Positions 54,812 to 64,000 of a stretch of DNA of 64,000 nucleotides are shown here, piece after piece. Position numbers and translations under genes: made by a program. Source of the DNA: JABFSA01 sp963827515 (GTDB lineage: Bacteria; Acidobacteriota; Vicinamibacteria; Vicinamibacterales; UBA2999); the NCBI GenBank assembly GCA_963827515.1, contig CAWHBF010000032.1:1-64000 (forward strand), written 5' to 3'. Numbering within the stretch: the stretch's first letter is position 1; each line of letters starts with the position of its first letter. The notes beneath the pieces were generated by a model that worked only from the letters and a program-made list of their open reading frames with translations, had not been told where the DNA came from and made no database searches.

Positions 54812-55854
54812 TCACTTCTGAGTCGGCGATCACCCACGCCGGCGCAGCTCCCCGATCGATCAGGACCAGACTCACGTTGACACTGCTCTTGTACGGCATC
54901 CTCACGCTCGCGACGTGTCTGCTCGCCCCTCTCGTCGGCAGCACCTCGATCAACTTCTCGCGTGTGCTCGATCGATCTATCCCGTTCGCCGACAACGTCG
55001 ACGCGCAGATCTTCTTCCTCACGCGTATGCCTCGTGTGCTGGCGGGGGCCGTCGTTGGTGCGGCTCTCGCCTCGGCAGGGGTCGTGCTGCAGGCGTTGCT
55101 CCGTAATCCGCTGGCCACGCCGTTCACCTTGGGAGTGTCGGCCGGTGCGGCGCTTGGTGCCGTCCTCGCCATCACCGTCGGCGCGACGGCCACGCTCGGT
55201 CCGCTCTCGACGGTGCCCCTCGCGAGTCTCGGCGGCGCCTCAATTGCCGCGGCGATCGTCTACGCCCTCGCAACCAGACCCGGGCGCCCTATGTCCACGT
55301 CCGTGCTTCTGCTTGCCGGCGTCACACTGAACTCGTTCTTCTCTGCCTTGATTCTCTTCGTGCAGTACATGGGGGATTTCACCGAGACCTACAGGACCGT
55401 GCGATGGCTGATGGGTGACCTTGATGTCGGAGGATTCGGTCCGGTCTGGACCGCCCTCCCGTTGATTCTGGCGGCGTTCGTCATTTTTGCGCTGCTGCCA
55501 TCCTCGCTGAACCTGCTGAGTGTCGGGGCGGACAGCGCCGCCACGCGTGGTGTCGACGTCGGACGCACCCAGCGGCTGGCATTCCTGAGCGCCGCGCTCG
55601 CCACCAGTGCTGCGGTGTCGCTTGCGGGTCCGATCGGATTTGTCGGAATCGTCGTTCCTCACCTCGTGCGGCTCATGGTTGGTGTTGATCACCGCGTTGT
55701 CCTGCCGGCGTCTGCCCTGTTTGGTGCGGCGTTCCTGGTGGCGTGCGATCTGGTGGCGCGAACAATCCTGGCCCCGGTGGAGGTACCTGTTGGCGTCGTC
55801 ACCGCCATGCTTGGAGGACCTTTTTTCCTATGGATGCTCGTCAGAAAAGGCTGA
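54808..55854 (+). CDS. btuC: Cobalamin ABC transporter, permease subunit
   Basis: A 348-residue FecCD/BtuC-type permease with about ten helices. Family segments: RMPRVLAGAVVGAALASAGV, LRNPLATPFTLGVSAGAALG, and GPIGFVGIVVPHLVRLMVG, which contains the coupling-helix region contacting BtuD. It starts at GTG 54808, overlapping the btuD stop, and overlaps btuF by 25 bp. It appears complete. Confidence 0.92.
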   Translation: MITSESAITHAGAAPRSIRTRLTLTLLLYGILTLATCLLAPLVGSTSINFSRVLDRSIPFADNVDAQIFFLTRMPRVLAGAVVGAALASAGVVLQALLRNPLATPFTLGVSAGAALGAVLAITVGATATLGPLSTVPLASLGGASIAAAIVYALATRPGRPMSTSVLLLAGVTLNSFFSALILFVQYMGDFTETYRTVRWLMGDLDVGGFGPVWTALPLILAAFVIFALLPSSLNLLSVGADSAATRGVDVGRTQRLAFLSAALATSAAVSLAGPIGFVGIVVPHLVRLMVGVDHRVVLPASALFGAAFLVACDLVARTILAPVEVPVGVVTAMLGGPFFLWMLVRKG

Positions 55855-56733
55855 CCCTCCTCTTCGTCGTGGTCGTTCTTGTCGGAACGCTCGTCGCTTC
55901 CGCCACCCAACAGCAGCCTGGCACTTCTGCCGGACCCGCACCGGCGCGGCGCATCGTCTCTCTCGTCCCTGCAGCTGACCGAGATGCTCTTTGCAATCGG
56001 GGCGGGTCCTCAGGTTGTCGCCGTCAGCAGCTTCGACGATTTTCCTCCGGAGGTGAAGTCGCTGCCGCGAGTGGGAGCGCTGCTCGATCCCGACGTCGAG
56101 CGGATTCTGACGCTGCGTCCGGATCTCGTGATCACCTATGGCTCTCAAGGCAGCGTGGAGGCCCAGCTGGCCCGTGCCGGCATCAGGACATTCAGCTACA
56201 GACACGGTGGCGTCCGGGCGATCGTGCAGACAGTGCGGGACCTGGGGAGCGTGACCGGGCGCGCCTCACAAGCCAGCGGGAAGGCCCGCGAGATCGAGGC
56301 GCAGTTCGACGCCGTTCGAGCCGCGGTCCGAGGTTACGCGCGGCCCAGGGTCCTGCTTGTCTTCGGCCGGCAACCACAATCATTACGACAGATGTACGCG
56401 AGCGGTGGCGCGGGCTTTCTCAACGACATTCTCGAGGCCGCGGGGGGGCAGAACGTCTTCTCCGACGTCAGGCAGGAATCGGTACAACCGTCGCAGGAGA
56501 CGTTGCTTGCGCGAGCGCCCGACATCATCATCGAGATTCGGTCGGGAAGATCAGAGGCCACAACGGATGCCGCCGGCGAACGGAGCGCCTGGTCTCCGCT
56601 CGCGTCGATACCGGCCGTTCGAAACGGCCGGATCCACCTCCTCACCGGTGCTCAGTTCGTCGTACCAGGCCCCCGAGTGGGATTGGCGGCCGAACAACTC
56701 GCGCGGATGCTGCACCCGGAGGCCTTCAAGTAA
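55830..56733 (+). CDS. btuF: Cobalamin ABC transporter, periplasmic binding protein (one frameshift)
   Basis: About 300 residues after removing one extra base. The N-terminus is a signal peptide (LTLLFVVVVLVGTLVASA), then APARRIVSLVPA; the frame then shifts by +1 near 55972 and continues TEMLFAIGAGPQVVAVSSFD, LRPDLVITYGSQGSVEAQLA and VLLVFGRQPQSLRQMYASGG. This is a class III (BtuF/FhuD-like) solute-binding protein with two lobes joined by a helix. It captures B12 in the periplasm for BtuCD. The frameshift may be a sequence error, since both sides are well conserved. Confidence 0.82.
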
Positions 56734-56890
56734 GGGAGATCCTGCAGTCAGGGAGCCGCGGCAGGATCGGCTCGAGGTCGCGGAGCGGCTCACGGCGCTC
56801 GATGCTCGAGGCAACTCCAGGTGGATTTTTTAGAGGGGTAGCGACATAATCCGCTTCTAGGTCAAGGGATCCAGACTGCAGGGTCCGTCC

Positions 56891-60189
<3,299 letters not shown>

Positions 60190-60217
60190 ACTGCATTTCA
60201 CTTCCACGGTCGCCACT

Positions 60218-63200
60218 TCACCTCCGGGGCCCGCGGCCCGGGGTGACCGTGATCGAGACCGTTCCAGACACCGAATTGTTGCTCATCTGCACGGTCGCAT
60301 CGGCACTCCAGACTCCGTCGTTCGCCGTGTAGTTGAAACCAAACCCGGTTGGCGTGTTGTTGCTATTGGCATTCGGAGTCGGCGTAAAGATCACCGTCCG
60401 ACCATTACTTTGTAACACAGCCGTTCCCCCATGGACGTTGCTGATCGAGGCCACGCGCAAGGCACTGTTCAATGCCGTATCGCGGTCGGTGTCGTTCCCG
60501 ACCACGACGATACTGACCGGCGTGTCCTGGTTCGTTGTCACGACGTCGAGGATCGGGGTCGGTGGGTCGTTGACGGCCGTGATGGTCTCGGGATCGGACG
60601 GGTCACTCACCGGTGTCACACTCCCGGCGACAAATTCTGCGACCACGTAGTAAGTGAACGGAATCGCGTTCGGAAGCTCTTGTGGGTCGACCAACGAGTA
60701 CACACCCGCACCCACTGTTCCAACCAGCGTAGGCGCGCCGGACATGAGCGTGGCACCTCGCACGCGATAGACGCGGTAACGAGCAACCTGGTCAACACCA
60801 ACGTGTGGGGGCTTCCAGGTCAACACATGCCTATGACACTGGGCTGATGAGAGCCCCAGGCAGGCGTTGGCGAGCCCGGCCACAGCGGCCTTGAGTCTAT
60901 AAGGAGGAGTGTTCCCCGAAATCTCGCGGCTGAAGTCGTCCCCTCCATCGTAGTCGCCGGCCCCGTCGTAATCGCCGGCCCCGTCATAGTCGCCGGCGCC
61001 GTCGTAATCGCCAGCTCCGTCATAATCGCCGGCCCCGTCGTAATCCCCAGCGCCGTCGTAGTCGCCCGCCCCGTCGTAATCGCCGGCCCCGTCATAGTCG
61101 CCGGCGCCGTCGTAATCGCCGGCCCCGTCGTAATCGCCGGCGCCCAGCGATAATCCGGCCTTGTTTCGCCTGCTGCCGACCTGATTGAGATGGAGGCCGG
61201 CCCAATCGTCAGACCCCTGATACGGGGGATAAGTCAAGGCTGCCGCCAAAGTTGACGTCCTGGGTCGCCGGCTCACTGGGGTTCCCATCCGCGTCCCAAT
61301 CGATCAGCGCTGACACGCCCGTCGCGTCGATGCGAGTGTAATCAACCCACGGCGGATTGGTCGGCAGAGGGTCCGGGAAGTTCGAGCCAGGGCAGAACCG
61401 CTTCGCTGCGGGGATTCCAAGGGAGTGACCGAGTGTGCCGGGGACTCGAGGTGCAAACCAGGCTGTGCGATAGGGCCCGGGCATGGTGACCCCGCTGCCC
61501 AGGGACGTCTCATCGAGCGGGTCGATGACCTGACTCGAGTAACTCAGGTGCGGATCACCGGCGTCGTCGAGCAGGCCTCGCACCTGAAACAGATAACTCA
61601 TCACGCTCAGGTAGTTTGGCTTGCAGTTGGGCTCGAACAAGATGACACGGTCTTCCGGGGCACTGCTGACTCCGGGAGCGACACTGCTGAACTGCGGCGG
61701 GTCACCGCCATGCCAGCGCTCGAGGTTGTGCCCGAGTTCATGCATCGTTGTGGACGCCTGGACGAAGTCCGTCCCAACGAAGCCGTCCCAGAAGCCCAAC
61801 GAGATGATGAAGTCACCGCCTGGCACGTCGGCGACGCCCGCACTGCTCCGGGGCACGTGGAAGAGGGGGTTGTGTGTGGTGCAGCCCCCCTCGCTGTTGA
61901 ATCCCGTCGGCTGACCCGACGGGCCATCAAGACATGCGAACAGGGACTTGGGGACACCCCGTGCGTGAGCGTACAACCCGTAATGGAAGATATCCTTCCG
62001 GTTGCGATCGAATCGTATCCGGCAGTTCCCCGCGTAACCCGCGTCCAGGCAGTTGGCCTGCTGCGTCGGCTTGCTGCGCGAGCGTCAGGTTCTCGCCCCC
62101 GGCGCCAACCGGCGCGTCCCGATAGAGATCGAATCCAGTCTTCCAGCTCACCGTCCCCGGATACGCCGGGAACTGGCAGTTCTGCGGTGGTGCGCATACC
62201 GATTCGGGAATGGACTCTCCGCCTCGGGCCAAGCCTGTGCCCCGGATGATGTAGCGCTCGGCGTACGCGTCAGTGCTCCCGAATAGGCCGGATAGCCGCT
62301 GCCGACATCGAAATGCACCCGAACGCGACTACTGGGATTGAGGACGCTGGCGTCGCAGGGGACCACACCGGCACACCACAAGGCATCTCCGATCAACTTC
62401 AGCGCCGCCGGCGTCGGCCGATGGGAATGTGCCGCCACAGGCCCCTGCCCGCCCGCGATGTTGTAAGCGTCCGTCGTCATGAACCCGACTTCAACGAAGA
62501 GATCCTTGATGGATGCGCTTGGACCGTCGCCACCGGCTGCCGCTTCCATGGCGCGGATATTGGGCAGGGCTTCGCCGTTCGGCTCTTTCAACACGGCCGT
62601 GCTCAGCTCCAACTTGTCTAACAGGCCGTCCTCGTCGGCGTCCTGAACGGTGGTACTGAAGATGATCGCCGCCCATGAAAGGCAGTCGTACGGCGAACTG
62701 TTGGTGTGGTCAACTGCGGTCGTGACCTGCTCGCCGAAGCCCGTGCCAAGATCTGTCCCGGGCATCCGCCCGCTCACGTTGTAAGTTGGAGAAGACCACC
62801 TTCGGTCCGACGAGGGACTAGAGCCTGGTCCGAATGGATTGGTCGGGATGAGCGCCGGCAATCCGTTGAACAGCACTCGTTCCGTAGAATTGCCCGCGCC
62901 GCTGCCAACCAGATGGGTCATCTTGGCGGCGGGACTGACTGACCGCGATTGGAAGAACCCCCGGATCGTCTGAGTCGTTGTCGCACCCTGAGCCTGGACG
63001 TGGATGCCGTCATACAGCACGATCTTCGTCAGGGGCTCGGTCGGGTCCCGATAGATGACGAACAGACTGGCGCCTGCGGTCTGCGGAACCTGATTCCCAG
63101 TTCCCGCTTCCGGGAGCGTCACGGTGTGCGGGTCCTCACCGTTTTGCGACAGATCCGCGTCGTTGACCAGACGCTTCCCGGTGGGGTTGCCGTTCGCGTC

Positions 63201-63686
63201 CAATTGCCGGGGCAACAACCGGCGAACGTCGGCGCGGAACATCGTCATTCTGTACCCCCCACCTCCGCCCGAGCTCCAGCACGGTGCGTAGTTGGCAGTC
63301 AGCTCCTGTTCGGACGCTTTTACGGCTGTGATAGGGGAACCTCGGAACTGTGCGCCGTTGATCTGATCGATATCTGACCAGATCGTCTCCCAATAGAGAA
63401 AGGCGACGAGAATATCCGCGTTGGCGGGCACGCCGCTCATGGGAATCGTGCCGGTGATGAAGCCGTTCGCACCACTCTGTGGCGCGAGATCGACACCGCC
63501 CACGACGTAGTTGCCGGTGATCGAATAGCTGTTGGAGAACGGCAAGGCCTCCAAGGCGCTCTGTGCCTGTCCGGCTGGTTGTGCCAGCAGCAGGATGAAA
63601 CTCAGAGGCCCAAGGGTTGCAGTTGCCCTTCTCAGCAATCCGGCCTGTGCAGACGCTCGCGCGGACCTTTCTGGGGAACAAATCAT
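60218..63686 (-). CDS. Large secreted zinc metalloprotease with GDYDGA repeats and Fn3/cadherin-like C-terminus (three frameshifts)
   Basis: Repaired length about 1155 residues. A signal peptide (LGPLSFILLLAQPAGQA) is followed by a beta-sandwich region (GTIPMSGVPANADILVAFLY), an Asp-rich TADEDG-like calcium loop (DADEDGLLDKLE), the protease core with the zincin motif HELGHNLERWH and the downstream LSVMSYLFQ Met-turn, then DVNFGGSL and DWAGLHLNQVGSRR, eleven GDYDGA repeats, an Fn3-like domain and an Ig/cadherin-like end (DTPVSIVVVGNDTDRDTALN). The frame breaks near 62280 (base missing), about 62070 (extra base) and about 61240 (extra base). HExxHxxxxxH with a Met-turn indicates a metzincin-type peptidase acting outside the cell. 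Start 63686 has GGAG upstream. Confidence 0.75.
60943..61140 (-). repeat. Eleven 18-bp tandem repeats encoding GDYDGA
   Basis: Eleven consecutive 18-bp units, all in frame, encode Gly-Asp-Tyr-Asp-Gly-Ala on the minus strand. The units differ only at third positions and at the Ala/Gly codon, so the protein repeat is better conserved than the DNA. The spacing of Asp residues resembles calcium-binding D-rich repeats (thrombospondin type 3 or RTX-like), though the exact hexapeptide matches neither. Confidence 0.85.
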
Positions 63687-64000
63687 GCTCGGCACTCCGA
63701 TGGAATGGCCTGCAGCTGTGAAAACCAGGCTGCCTGTGACGTATGAGGATGGCGACGGGGGGGCAAGACTTCTCCATGTGATCCCTTCTCAGATCCCTCA
63801 GCAAGGTGCCTTAGGTCAGGCACAGAAAGGTGCTGGGACACGTCCCACTCCGGCATCTGCCTGTGGGAGTGCCTGCGCACCCAGCCAAAAAACGGCCTGG
63901 AATTGATGGTCTTCAGGGACCGTCCGCAAGGCGTCGTGGCCTCGCAGGTGTAGAGCGTCGATCAAGTTCGCCGAAGTTATTGCGCTGCTTCTGCACTCTA
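63687..64000. other. Intergenic region at the right edge
   Basis: Upstream region of the metalloprotease gene and the window end. Frames crossing it on both strands are short, lack ribosome binding sites and are not protein-like. I see no tRNA, terminator or repeat here. Confidence 0.4.

Noticed and set aside
60943..61140. Possible CRISPR array
   Set aside because: The 18-bp units are directly adjacent without spacers, stay in frame with a large protein and encode GDYDGA, so this is a coding repeat.

Overview
The window looks like a chromosomal stretch of a high-GC bacterium, most likely an Acidobacteriota member of the Vicinamibacteria type, probably from a metagenome assembly. The inference rests on paired DUF6152-type secreted genes, a large Ser/Thr kinase with TPR repeats, futalosine-route menaquinone synthesis (mqnE), ferredoxin-dependent oxidoreductases and acidobacterial-style REP palindromes. 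No 16S gene is present, so this placement is inference. Single-base frameshifts are common (19.58, 26.86, 28.3, 28.66, 32.93, 55.97, 57.69 and 61.2-62.3 kb, plus a dense cluster at 45.3-47.35 kb). Some or all may be sequencing or assembly errors.

Layout. 0-18.5 kb holds scattered metabolic and envelope genes: amidohydrolase, PQQ-type sugar dehydrogenase, ketopantoate reductase, NamZ muramidase, LOG protein, SRPBCC protein, ammonium transporter, Na+/H+ antiporter, methyltransferase, a seven-repeat FG-GAP propeller between DUF6152 genes, a beta-barrel protein, remnants of an IS481 transposase and a response-regulator receiver domain, and a META lipoprotein. 18.7-24.7 kb is the most interesting block: a tightly coupled minus-strand operon of a TIR protein, a long SIR2 protein and an SMC/RecF-like ATPase, followed by a truncated DinB gene. 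This is a strong candidate for a three-gene NAD-depleting anti-phage system that I do not recognise as a described type.

25.1-29.0 kb is a patchwork: the 5' half of tRNA-Ser(CGA) runs straight into an SRP RNA, followed by a GT22 mannosyltransferase, a truncated GT2, a methyltransferase, an O-antigen-ligase-like remnant and an IS3 remnant, ending next to tRNA-Arg(ACG). It looks like a recombined polysaccharide island or an assembly chimera.

29.2-50.1 kb is an energy and cofactor block: moaB-moeA, a 2Fe-2S ferredoxin, korAB, then nuoABCDHIJKLMN without nuoEFG, a YbaK deacylase and a giant pyruvate:ferredoxin oxidoreductase gene whose first 2 kb is riddled with indels. The missing NADH module and the flanking ferredoxin-reducing enzymes suggest that this complex I takes electrons from ferredoxin. 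Menaquinone made through the mqnE route would be the natural acceptor.

50.1-56.7 kb holds a DsbA-like protein, superoxide dismutase, nadA, mqnE, and a cobalamin riboswitch ahead of btuD-btuC-btuF. 56.9-60.2 kb is the Ser/Thr kinase/TPR gene with a 144-bp internal duplication. 60.2-63.7 kb is a large secreted HELGH metalloprotease with eleven GDYDGA repeats, broken by three frameshifts.
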